This document shows positions 34,389 through 45,100 of a DNA stretch of 64,000 bases, one piece after another (the first letter of the stretch is position 1; each line of letters opens with the position of its first letter). Made by a program: the position numbers and the translations under genes. The DNA comes from Malachius bipustulatus (taxonomy: Eukaryota > Arthropoda > Insecta > Coleoptera > Melyridae), in NCBI GenBank assembly GCA_910589415.1, contig OU342637.1:34936162-35000161 (forward strand), written 5' to 3'. Under the pieces are notes generated by a model that saw only the letters and a list, made by a program, of their open reading frames with translations, did not search any database and was not told the DNA's origin.

Positions 34389-34590
34389 GGAAGATACGGT
34401 TTGCTACAAGGAAAAATCTTTAGACGAAGAGGACCAGGAAAAGGCAGTATATCGTGGCCTAAGAATCTCAGGACCTGGTTCAACAGAACATCTTCAGAAC
34501 TCTTCCCAATTGCTGGAGACCAAGTCCGGATCTTTATATGTTAATTGGCAGAATTCGTAACGAATCGGCACCCTAAGAAGAAGAAGAATC
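34389..34590 (+). pseudogene. LINE ORF2 C-terminal tail with AAG-repeat 3' end
   Basis: The frame reads GRYGLLQGKIFRRRGPGKG, then SWPKNLRTWFNRTSSELF and IAGDQVRI. A shifted frame ends LIGRIRNESAP followed by a stop and an (AAG)n run. This GRGRxxxSWLxNLRxWxxxxxxELFRxA pattern is the usual C-terminus of an insect LINE reverse transcriptase (RTE/Jockey-like), directly before the 3' tail. Only the last roughly 60 codons are left, as expected of a severely 5'-truncated insertion. Whether the TIR element immediately to the left inserted into the same LINE cannot be decided. Confidence 0.75.
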
Positions 34591-37017
34591 TTCATTACAA
34601 TCTAGAATCTTTTTGTGTCTCACCTTCTGGTAACTATTCCATTATATCACCCCCATCCAGTTCCAGTTCTCGGAGGAGATTTAGGGGTTTCGATGGTTCT
34701 GAAGATGATAAGACTTTTTCCGATGGTTGGTAAAGACCTATAGCTAGAGGAATCTTATTCATACTGCATGAAACTCGACCAGGAGATGCAATGGGGTCTC
34801 TTCCACCCAAAGAAAGTAATATTGATCTTCTCTTGTTTTACTTCTCGCCTGGCTCGATAATGTCAGTTAGTAAATGTCAATTCTCGAACTTTTAAAAAAT
34901 CGGAGATAATGAGATTAAATCGTCGCTAATCTCGCAAATAAACCAAGCAACAGAGCTCTAAAATCACCAGATTCTGACAAAAATAGTAACAGAACACCGC
35001 CAGTGCCATCAGAGGCATACTAGCCCCCACATCCTAACTGCACAGTTTTCTATTCGAGTTTACCATTTTTCCTATACCATTTATAAGTGCCAAAATTGCA
35101 TTTTTTTTTTGTATTTTTACTTATAAAAGAAAGAAAAAAGAAAAGAGCAATGTAAGTCAACGAACAGTAGAGAATTAAAAGACGAAAAAAATCAGAGATG
35201 AAACAACCTGATCGGGTCATCATTAAAGCAGAAAAAAAAAATTGAAAAAATAGTGTTTATTCAAGAATTCGTAACGAAATAGCGACATTTTTTGAGTTGT
35301 AATGCAAGCTCTTTGTGAGACAGTCGACATTGATAGCTACTTCCTGTGTGCAAAACCCAGACGCTGTCGGGTGGTTATTCGTTTTCGAGTAATTATAGTC
35401 AGAAGTTCTTCATGACACATTTTACAACAACGCTGGATGCTCTGGAGGTCGTCCAATTCGAATTTATGAAACAGATCTGGAAAGTACATAATGTTCAGAT
35501 ATAACACTTCAATCTTCATTTTCCATTTAATAAATGATGAAAAATGGGAAAAATTGCGGGCAAACATGAGTGAAAACGACCGAGCGAGCGTCAGTGGTCG
35601 TGGAGTGGAAGAGGAACAGCAGATGAGGGCAAGGCCCATAAATGAATCTTCAAATTTAATTATCTCAGCCACTAGTTGGGCTGTCGTAATTACTATACTA
35701 TTTGTATCACAACATTTATGCACCTTCCCCGCATCTGATGTTCGACCCTTACTCCACAACCACTAAAGCGCGCTTGGCCGTTTTCGCGCATGTTTGCACG
35801 CAATTTTTACCCATTTTTATACACAATATAAATGGCCAATTCAATTTGCTCCAAACAAGTTTGCCCCGCTCCCAAATCGGTAACCGTTGCAGTTAGGACG
35901 AAAGTAACGAGAAGCAAACTTGTAGTCCTCGGCGCGTCCTCTACCCTGGAACTGTAGACTTTTGTGCATTTGGGACACAAAGACGGGCCTAAAAGGGTAT
36001 ACAAAAATGCAGCGAGGTAGAGTATGTTTCCAGCTCAAACTCTCTACCTCCCGTACTTCGTACTACAGAACTTAAGGTTTGTTTTTGATTCAAGTGTGTA
36101 TGATATCGCTTTATCAATGGGACGAGGATGGTTGAAAATGAAAGAAATTGCATTCCTTCCAATCTACTTTTGTGCATTACTTTTACAAAAGTATCTCAAT
36201 TGCTCATTCGCTGTGTGTCATTATCTGTCGTAAAAAATAAAGTACTTATAGGATGTTTACCTCTCCAGGAAAAATTTGAAAATGAAGCAGCCTGTGAAGC
36301 GAATATTAAATAATTTAATTAATAATAAGAGCGTAAAAGTGCCAAAACAATCGAACTGGCAAAAACGCGCCAAGTTCTTTTGATTCTTAGATATTAACCA
36401 CAGGACAATAATTAGATATCTCCGTAAAGCTAGACGACCTACCCCGCTGTGTGAAAATAATTGCATTGCTAACGAGGCTGCGTTTGTAATTAAAATTAAA
36501 ATGATCAATTAAACGGAAAGACATTCGGTCTAATGATAATATAGTTTTTATACGGCCTTCTTAGCTAACGCGTCCTAAACCCAATTAATTTGCTTCGTTT
36601 TTAACAAAGACATAGACAGCGTAATTAGTCACAGTTAGGAGCAAAATGGCTAAATTACCTCGTTTATATCATAATAATAACCAGGTGACACACTTTTACA
36701 TCGTCAAATGAATTCGACGAACTATATCGCAGAAAATCAGCGAATAAACAGAAAGCTATTACTGGCTATAATACTCGAACATAATGTCAAGAACCTCTCC
36801 TATGAGAAATCCGATGCATGCTTTCAAATAATCGATCCTTCCTATATACCCTGTTTTGAAAGTTTATTTGGAAACTCTTAAAGTTTGGGTAAGTATAGGC
36901 TCTATTCATCTCGACGTGACATATAAATCGATAGAACCTATTTTGAATCCATAAGAACACATAAGGATATCTCTACGATGAGACAATATACCGTGCAAAC
37001 AGTATCAATTCTGTCCT
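34591..37017. other. Intergenic sequence with one weak candidate frame
   Basis: No recognised family. The plus-strand frame 35491-35766 (91 residues) contains MSENDRASVSGRGVEEEQQ followed by a hydrophobic segment IISATSWAVVITILFVS, which could span a membrane. The opposite strand is also open (35337-35759), so chance is likely. Nothing else stood out. Confidence 0.35.
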
Positions 37018-37225
37018 AAAAAAAGGTAAAGGTAAAAAGATTATTTATACCCTCAAGCCACTGGCCCTTTAAGGCACTTCTCCATCTTCATTTCAATTAA
37101 TCGCCTTATATTCTTCATAAACATTCAAAAATTAATCTGAAAAATAATTCGATCCGAGTCAGGATCGAACCCACGATCTTGGGCTCCATCGCGAGAGGTC
37201 TTCACAACTGCGCCACGGAGTTCCC
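37018..37225 (-). mobile_element. tRNA-derived SINE
   Basis: On the minus strand the 5' part folds as a tRNA-like head. It starts GGGAACTCCG at 37225, and box A (TGGCGCAGTTGTGAAG) lies at 37215-37200. Box B (GGTTCGATCCT) lies at 37171-37161. These are the internal RNA polymerase III promoters. An AT-rich unrelated body follows, and the element ends in pyrimidine-rich TTTTTACCTTTACCTTTTTT at about 37018. The head plus non-tRNA body identify a SINE rather than a functional tRNA. No clean target duplication is visible; TCTGTCCT on one side and TCTGACTT on the other are a weak match. Confidence 0.75.
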
Positions 37226-37639
37226 TCTGACTTAACTGCTATTGTAGACTGGGGCTGATAATTGATAACTGAAGCGGGGAAACTCATATGAGGGGGAAAA
37301 GACATATGAGTTAACTGGACCAGCTCTCTCTATCCATTCCTGTACTGACTGTTATAGTAGAAGCTCGTCTTGGAGGTACATTTTATTGGCCTTGAGAAGT
37401 CAGTTATCAAAAAACTGGTATTTCTGAGCAGAGCAAAAAATATTTAACACATGTACAGGTACTGACAATCTACTATATAGGGCAGATATCCAGTCAACAA
37501 TCGAGTACTGTACTCTGTGTGTAAGGTTCTGTCCCAAAATTAACCCTAAAGCTTCTCGATTTTATCCGGAAAAGAGCCACTGGGCATTGTTTCACCAACC
37601 CTGGGTAGGTCCAGATGTCTACCGGCTAAAATCCCTCCA

Positions 37640-38170
37640 TGCTCCAGCGCAGGCACAAGTACCAATGTCATGGGGTGACTTTCATCATTGCAAGCGCGTT
37701 TGAACTGTCTAGGTCTTCATTTAGCTATTCTCGTTCTCGCGAGGCTCCTTTCTTGGTTCTTTCATCTGTTGCCTTCTGTGTCATCACAGCTTGCAGGAAC
37801 TCTATCACTGCCTCCCATTTCCGCTGTCCCTTCAGCATTATGAGGACCAAGTTATCCACTTCTAGTTTTTGACTTATTCTTCGGTCAAGGCTCTCTCTCT
37901 ATCCCATCTTTCACATTTGACCACAGTGGGCTCCGGTGTGTCGTCTTCCTGGTAATACGATAAATTCGGTATTAGTATAAGCCGAATACGGCGTGTCCTG
38001 ATGTGAGGCATTGCGTTAAGTGAAAGTCTAGTTTCCATGTTTCCGCTCTCGACGCTTTTGACTTTTGCCACCACCATGGCCTCCCTTCTGATTTCTATTT
38101 TGGATTTTTTTGGTCCGGTCCATGTGGATTGGTAGTCATATTTCCACGGAACCTGCTCTAGATAGCATGC
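37640..38170 (-). pseudogene. R1-like LINE ORF2 C-terminal fragment
   Basis: Read on the minus strand, the open frame 37874-38260 carries QEDDTPEPTVVKCERWDRER. This is the cysteine/histidine segment that follows the reverse transcriptase in R1-type LINEs, where EDTPEHTLFxCxRW is usual; here the histidine is proline and one cysteine is tyrosine. A continuing frame gives EVDNLVLIMLKGQRKWEAV and FLQAVMTQKATDER, the typical R1 C-terminus. The upstream part (38170-38260) is not family-like. It is a truncated, inactive copy. Confidence 0.72.
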
Positions 38171-38260
38171 GACCCTATAATTACGCCTAGAATTGTTTTT
38201 GTACGCTGCATATGCCAAGGGTTGGATGCTCACCAATATATGTATGAGTGGTAACCGCAA

Positions 38261-41200
38261 TTATTGTAGAAACACTTCGTTCGGCCCAGAACTGGGTTGA
38301 TTTGGAATTCTCTATCCGCACGTGTATTGTATTCTCCCTTGCCTACTTCCTTCATCAGTTTAAATCAAAGGTAAGCAAACATTCTATCTCCAAGGCTCGC
38401 AATAAGCGCTTTGTCGTGCCATAGTTCTTGCGATATGTAAAGACTAAAATTTTGCTTCTTGAGGGATGAATATGTTCTCTCTGGTAATTACTCTCCTGTT
38501 TCTTTGCCTAATAGTTACATAAATGGAAGCCAGCTTAAGAAAAATTAACCCCCATAGCTAAGCCATATAATATATCAAGTTTTTGCCACATCAGCAATCC
38601 AGTTCATAACTGTTGTCGTTCTGGAGAGCTATGAGATCAATGGCCTGTCCTCTCCTCGAAGATACCAGCTGCTGATGATTATTTCGTTCTTGTGACTTTT
38701 TTGTAGGTCTTGACCAAGAAAGTCTGGTAGAAGTTGTATCAAAATTTTTGCAAAAGTAGGTTGAATAATAATTTTCCAAGCTGTTCTTATTCATCTAAGT
38801 GCACGTGATAGCTTTACGCTACCTTTTTATTATAATTAAGCTCCGTCTCGTGATTTATAAGCCTTTATTTGTATTAAATTACCATAATCCTGGAGTATTT
38901 AAAATCAAATTTAGTGGCACATGTTTTGTTTATAAATTACCATGACATACTATATGTATACATAATTAATGTCAGATTCTTGGTAAGGAAAGTGAGAAGC
39001 TAAAGACGAGGAGCAGGTGAAATAGTTGCTTGATACTTGGCGGTCCGTCGAGAGTTAAGGGATATTGTCGTCCTCCCGCATCTCCATACTAATCCCTAAT
39101 AAACTCCGCCTCTGGGAGTAGCGTTTAATTAACACCAAGTCGGCTGCCATGTAACGATTAAAATTCGTTATAGGCCAGACCGGAATACGTAATAGGGAAC
39201 TCTGAAACTCGATTCATAACTCGGATGAGATTGAGTTTGTCTGGTTTTTGTCGCCGCCGCCCTAGTAATGGATACTTTATGTTTTGAAAGCGATTAGGAG
39301 TTGTTGAGAAGTAGCACTATTATCCCCCCATTACTCTTATGATTGGAAATGTTTATTTTTTGTTTTCTGTTTATGGTTTAATGATTTGAAAATTTCATAC
39401 TCAAGTAATTAAAACTTTCCCGTTACTATAAGCTTGACGATGTTACATCATCAGGTTCAGGAAAGTTATTGAATAATGAATACTGCTGCAACGATAATTC
39501 TCCTGATACCTAACTGCGATGTCCCTACGATATTGCAGAATTACCAAGGATTAAAGAGTAACCAAAACATAAGTTCTGCTTCTAAAAGTTAACGAGAAGC
39601 TATAAGCACTCAGAAGTCAAAATATTTCGGATATTTTAGTAGTAACGACGATATCCTCATTACCTCTAGAGATAATAATTTTATGACAAAAATTAAATTT
39701 ATTACCTCAGTTAAAGGCAGACCATCAATTTTCGTCAAAATTTGTATCTTAAACTTTGAAGACAATTCAAAGAAAGAGGGTTAATTTATTCAAACAATTA
39801 TTCCGGCAAATTGGGAGATTATTACGAACGTGTGGGATAAAGAGGAGGCAAGCAGGATATCCTTCCAAAATTTCTCTCCAGCTCCTGATTATAGGAATCC
39901 AAACTGAGAGAAGTAATGACCTGGAAGCGTTATAACGTTTTAAATGAACTGCCGGGGCACCCAGTGGCTTGGAAAAAATTATAATGAAGTGCATTCATTA
40001 AATTTTCCTTTGCCTTTGAATTATTGGATACTCTCGTTAGTTATCTATCATAATAAGAAGTGTGGCATAAGGCCTTTCCATTTTTTACAGCTTTGTTTTA
40101 TTTACGAGCACGGAGTTCTAGTCTTAGGTCTAGCATTTTCCTCCTTTATGTGTTCCTGCTTGGAGAAATAAAAAAGGAGGAAACTTAAAGCTCGAGGTTA
40201 CGCCTCTGACGTACCTAGTCTTATCTGAACTTTACGAGAATTCCCAGGACTTTAATCCTTTTGGTTGATCGATTTTCCCTTCAGATAGGTCTTATACTAA
40301 GATTTATGCCATCCGTCACTTATATATTGACAGTTTTGTAAGAAAAAGTGAGGTAAACGAGCGTCCTATTTATTCGGCATGTGAATTTTAAAATTTATGG
40401 ATGATAAAGCAATAAATTCCAGCAGGAGTGGGTTTAAGAGAAAAGAGAGAAATAAAATGTTTAGGGGTTGTTGAGAGATGACCTAGATTTTAAATGACAC
40501 CCTTTTTATCTAAGAATTATTAGAAAAGACAATCAGAAGTTTTATTCTCGTTGTGTTTTCAAGAATTATATAAGCAGGAGGGGTAAAAAAATTTTTTTTA
40601 AAGGCAAATATGACATGGTACCTATACAAAGTATAAGTTCCGCCAAGAAGCCATGGAACGTATTTATGTCCTGGTGACTTGGAAAATCACGAGACTTTAT
40701 TACTATGTTGACTTGTTTCTTTCTTGTAAAATTATAAAATGATCTTTATTTGTTTGTGTATCAATTTAAACATTTTTCAGAGGAACTTGGACATATTTAA
40801 TTCTCGGATTCCTGGAATATTTTGAGTCATTATCACAACTTTATTTTGCTTTGTTCTCAGACTTCTTATAGAAGCAAAGGTGTAAAATTAGTAAAATCTG
40901 GAATGACTCAATGCTCATAAAACTTAAATATGAACTCACCCCAAATTTCCATCCCTTACAAGAAGCGTATTATTATTATTATAAAAATTAAACAACGCCC
41001 AAAAGAACACTGCATACATACAGCAGCCAAGAACCCAATTCAATCATCCACCTTCTGACAGGTTTAAATCAATATTTGCAACATTCCCGAGCACGTAGGT
41101 TACCCAGGATGGCGATCTAAGTACTCAGACTTGCATCAGATGCGCATAGCGAGACTACGTAATAGCGTCGTTCGTGCAATTTCCACTTCCTGAGGATTCT

Positions 41201-41639
41201 CGCTGCGGGAAATTGTTCCAACGGCAGCAGTTTTCCGGAGCCAAATGAGATGTTCGTTTACCTGTTACCTCATCAAGCAGGAGGGAGAAGGATGATGCTA
41301 ATAGGCTTGTAGTGATTACGATGAGGCTTCAGTTGTTAGAGTTAGTAGTCCTAGTACTGTTTGACATACTTAATATTCGCTTAATTAAAGTGAATCCAGG
41401 CAATTATTTATAGAGGTAGGTAGTCTTTTTTAGGTGAAGAAATTTTTGATAAGGTTTTTGTTTTTATAGTTCAATGATAACTAAGAGTAAAATCGGGGTT
41501 TTTTATATAAAAAGTAAAGCTCCAGTGAACTTCTCACCTTGAAACATCTATAAAGGTTACAGGCTCTATCAGTAATAGATTGTTGATGCAGAAAGGAGTA
41601 GGTTTACTCTAAAAATTACCATTAAAAGACAAAAATAAT
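38261..41639. other. Intergenic sequence, no gene seen
   Basis: No protein family recognised. The frame at 38591-38794 (minus) is unrecognised. Two islands of less AT-rich, non-repetitive sequence, at about 39030-39240 and 41090-41260, could be regulatory. The first has several TAAT-containing homeodomain-like sites (ACTAATCCCTAATAAAC, GTTTAATTAACACC). Confidence 0.4.
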
Positions 41640-42700
41640 GTACATCAGTTCTGGCTTAATTTTTTCCGACCTTCTTCAAAATCCATTAAACTAACGGGTA
41701 TTCTTTTGATAATCATGTGACTTCCTGTTTCATGAATAACATCTAGGCTTTTCTTACCCGATGATCCTCCTGTCCTATTCCTCCTCTTCCTATTGTTATT
41801 GTATCCAGGTCCTCGGATGTGAGAAAGTCTCTCCCGAAGGTTTGTAGTATTGTTCTTCCCAAACCGAGACAATCGCATAGGAAGTGTTTTGCTGTTTTGT
41901 CATTCTCCAAGCACAGGCGGCATTCACCGCTGTTCGCTAAACACATTCTGTGCAGATGATGGTTCAGTTTTCAGTGGCTATATATAGGCCTATTAAGGCT
42001 TTAAGGCTCTCAGTTCTTTCTTGTTAAGCTCCAATTGTTCCTTGGTAAGTTTTGCAAAAGCTAAAGGACTTCCCTCTCAGCCCAGTTGTGTATTATTGCT
42101 TTGGAAATATTCGGTGACATGCCAATTGCTGGTTCTCGTCCGATAAACTGGGATTCGGCACCTTTCCTAGCCAGAGAGTGAGCAAGTTTGTCAACATGGC
42201 CTGGAATCCAGATTAGAGTCACTTCGTTGCTCCTTGCCAGGATATTCAGAGTTAATTGGCAGTACCATAGCAAGTTGGACTTGTAGTGACTGTAGCTAAA
42301 GGCATTTAAAACCGCTTGACTGTCTGAAAATATTTTTATCGATCTGTGTTTGCAGTGCATCTTTTTCCGCATCTCCGCACAGAGCTCTATGGTAGAGATT
42401 TCGACCTGGAAAGTTGTTTTAGGTGTTAATTCCTATTGTCGTCTCATACGTTTGTTCTCGGTAGAAGGACCTTATAAGCAGAGCGGTTATTGATGGTTTT
42501 AGGCATTGTGTGTGAGGGCATACCAAATAAGCTGTGGCTTTTTATATCATCCAGTAACCTGGTTCGCTTCAAGTTATAAGCCTTTGGCAAGCTTCTTGCC
42601 ATCTGTGTCATTCTATACGCAGTCCATCTGGCCACTCTCTTCAAATAAATATGAAGAGGTTCTAAGTCCAGTATGATTTATATAGCCACCGACGGTGCGT
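41640..42700 (-). pseudogene. LINE ORF2 C-terminal half with RNase H, same family as 5.4-6.9 kb
   Basis: In minus-strand order: ARWTAYRMTQMARSLPKAYN and LFGMPSHTMPKTIN (region between reverse transcriptase and RNase H, 42644-42444). Then FQVEISTIELCAEM with the RNase H glutamate, IKIFSDSQAVLNAF with the aspartate, and VTLIWIPGHVDKLAHSLARK with the histidine. SQFIGREPAIGM follows (42372-42061), and finally ECRLCLENDKTAKHFLCDC and LQTFGRDFLTSEDLDT (41946-41743). The GNExAD portion of RNase H is shortened to DKLAHSL. The order is that of an I/Jockey-group LINE. Frames shift several times, so it is inactive, but it shows what the inverted copy at 5.4-6.9 kb should look like. Confidence 0.85.
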
Positions 42701-44950
42701 GACGTGAAAAGCACCACAGATCACCAGACAAGCTTGTCTCTGTAGACTAGCGAGCTTTGCTTTGCCCTACAGATTAAGATCAGCGTACTTTTACGTCTTG
42801 GCATCTTCGCCGCAATTTTCAGTAGTATACTTGGATGGGATGAAGACTTGGATTGATGTAACTAGCAGCAAATGTATCGGCCCAAATGAAGTCCCAAATC
42901 AGTGGTTTACCTCTCGTCCAGAGGATTAGTCTGACCATCTGTTTTTTCCATCAGCAATAGAGCAACCCATTGACTTTAGAGTAGAAGAGATTTCGGCCAC
43001 AGACAAGGTACGATTAAGCAAATCATTCACAGTGGCATATCGAGGTAGGTTGTCGTCAACATTTCGACGACAAGAGAGACCATGGAGGTTATTGCGATTT
43101 ACTAATATCCCGCATTCACCTAAAGCTTTCGGAGAAACTTTTGGTTTTCTTTGAATTCGGAGTGTTTAAAGTATTTGCAAGCAGTTGCAACTTAATTTAA
43201 TGTTGAGTCCAGAGATTTTATGAGGCGGTAAAATTAATACGATGTGTTTATTAGAGCGATTCCAAGATAAAAGATGCGATTTCGGATGCTCTCCTGATAC
43301 CTAAACCTTCGAGACGCACCTGGAAGACAGGCCTGGCGACAAGAGTTCTGGAGATGATTACAGTTCACGGTGGTTTCCAGTATTCTCTTCAAAGTTGAGT
43401 CATATGCTGAATGTATGGTTGTATGCTTCCAAGATGGTGAACATCGCAGAAAATATGTTAAGCGAGACATCGCCAAAGACGTTACCAAAAGGTAAAATAC
43501 TGAACGGGAAAGTACTTCCATTATCTAGATAAGAAAGAATTAAAATATTTAGTGTTCGCTTCTGTTTCTTGTTTCAAGGGTTTGAACCGTGTTTAGAAGG
43601 TGCAGCTCCTAAAAAACGAGCTTTGTGATGGCGAAGTATACATTTTTTAATGTGAAGAGCACAATCGGTCTTGGTCTTGCAGGAAAACCAATTGTATCTG
43701 TAGTACCAATATCATGTTTAGGGGACTTGACCAAGAACGAGACCGAACTGCGAGAGTCTTGCTTACTGGAAAAAAGATACCTGTAGTATCTTTAAATGAT
43801 AATCGCCAGTTTAAAAAGTCTTATCTTCAACACTTGCTATGTGTAGTAGGAAAATGATAAGACCTTATTGAATTTCACCAAAGTGAATGTAGAAATGAAA
43901 GACATCAAGAGTCTTGTGAAAGAGACCACGACTTGATGGACAAAACCAAGGCTTTTGATACAAGACCACGATCGTAACTGAATATGCAAGAGTAAAACGC
44001 CAAGACCAAGCTTATCGTGGTATTGTCCTTTGTTCTTGTTCAGTAGTTCAGTAGCTCCTTGATGTTCCATTTCTTGCGAAAAAAATCTTGAATGCTCGTC
44101 TACTCGTAGATGTGACCACGGTCACCTTTTTTTGTGAGGATTGCTAAACAAATACAAACAATGTTACTTAGTGTTCTTGGATTTACTTGAGACACAAATA
44201 TAGAGAGGAGATCAAATGGCTCTTTTAGAGGGATGCGGCTTAAAACAATTTCAGTATACTCATAATATCCAGGTTGTTATTTTGAATTTGAGACCATAGA
44301 AATAGACAATAGAACTGGTAAGCTCACGCGTTGTTGTGCACGCGAGCTTAGATCAGCTGTCAGAAAGTGGCATGCTGTTTCAGTCTAACACAATCATGTT
44401 GTGCCGGATCAGAGTAAATACAAAAAAACGACCAATTATATGGGCTTATTGCTCATGCGTTACATAAACTGTCCCAGCGGAGCACCGTACTCTTTCTAAT
44501 GAGGTTCACTTTTATAGCTAAAGTTTTTGACTCCCCGAAATGTTTTGGAGAGAAACGTCAAATGTCAAAAAACATGTTAACCAAAGTTCCATCTTGCATG
44601 TAATTTTCCTTAGTATCAAAAATAGATCAACAAAATTATTCTGACACCATTTTCTACAGATTTCTTGACTTGTCAATTTTTCCAGTTTTTCTTTTTCTTT
44701 TCTTCTTTGTGCCTTGTCCGCTCAGCAAACGTTGACTACCATCAAGCGAGACCTTATTAACAGCTGCTCTAAAAAGTTAATTAAAAGTTTTGCCATACCA
44801 CTGACTTAGATTTTTTAGCCAGGATATTCTTTGTCTTCCTAGTCTTCTCTTTCAGTTTACTTTACCTTGGATAATGAGCTAAACAAGGCATATTTTTCAT
44901 TAAGCATGATGTGCCCCACACATAATCTTAAGTAGAGCGACTACTTAAAC
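42701..44950. other. Intergenic sequence, no gene seen
   Basis: Short frames near 43234-43521 and 43837-44070 (minus) match nothing I recognise. Many GACCAAGA/TCTTGGTC-like words occur between 43660 and 44030, giving a repetitive impression without a clear unit. Confidence 0.4.
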
Positions 44951-44998
44951 CACACGGAGAACCGTGTAACTGGCCAGCTTAAGACAGTGGGAGCTTTC

Positions 44999-45100
44999 GA
45001 CAACATCCTCCAGATACTCCGGTTGCAGCACACTGATGAGCCCCAATAGGGCGAAACACGTGGCTGTGCTTGTTCTGGTACTCTAATGGCTCTGTTGTTA
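44999..45100 (+). ncRNA. Hammerhead-ribozyme-like motif (type I arrangement), cleavage triplet altered
   Basis: The conserved core CTGATGA (45033-45039) and GAA (45053-45055) flanks stem II, GCCC/GGGC, with loop CAATA (45040-45052). Stem III is the minimal ACAC/GTGG at 45056-45063, in which three of four pairs hold. The expected U of the NUH cleavage triplet is G (45063), followed by C (45064). Stem I pairs AGCACA (45027-45032) with TGTGCT (45065-45070) and CCAGA (45010-45014) with TCTGG (45074-45078). A further helix pairs ACAACA (45000-45005) with TGTTGT (45093-45098). This is the compact type I layout known from hammerheads in Penelope-like and other retroelements. The altered triplet suggests a decayed ribozyme. 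A small hairpin ACACGG/CCGTGT precedes it (44952-44967). Confidence 0.8.

Noticed and set aside
38591..38794. Minus frame upstream of the R1-like C-terminus, considered as its endonuclease
   Set aside because: The wording is not family-like and the distance to the C-terminal piece is too short to hold a reverse transcriptase; left unassigned.
44952..45063. Alternative hammerhead fold using ACCGTGTA upstream as the cleavage strand (type III arrangement)
   Set aside because: CCGTGT can pair with the ACACG after the GAA core and would give a proper GUA triplet, but stem I then has no pairing next to the CTGATGA core, while the type I fold gives three consistent stem I helices.
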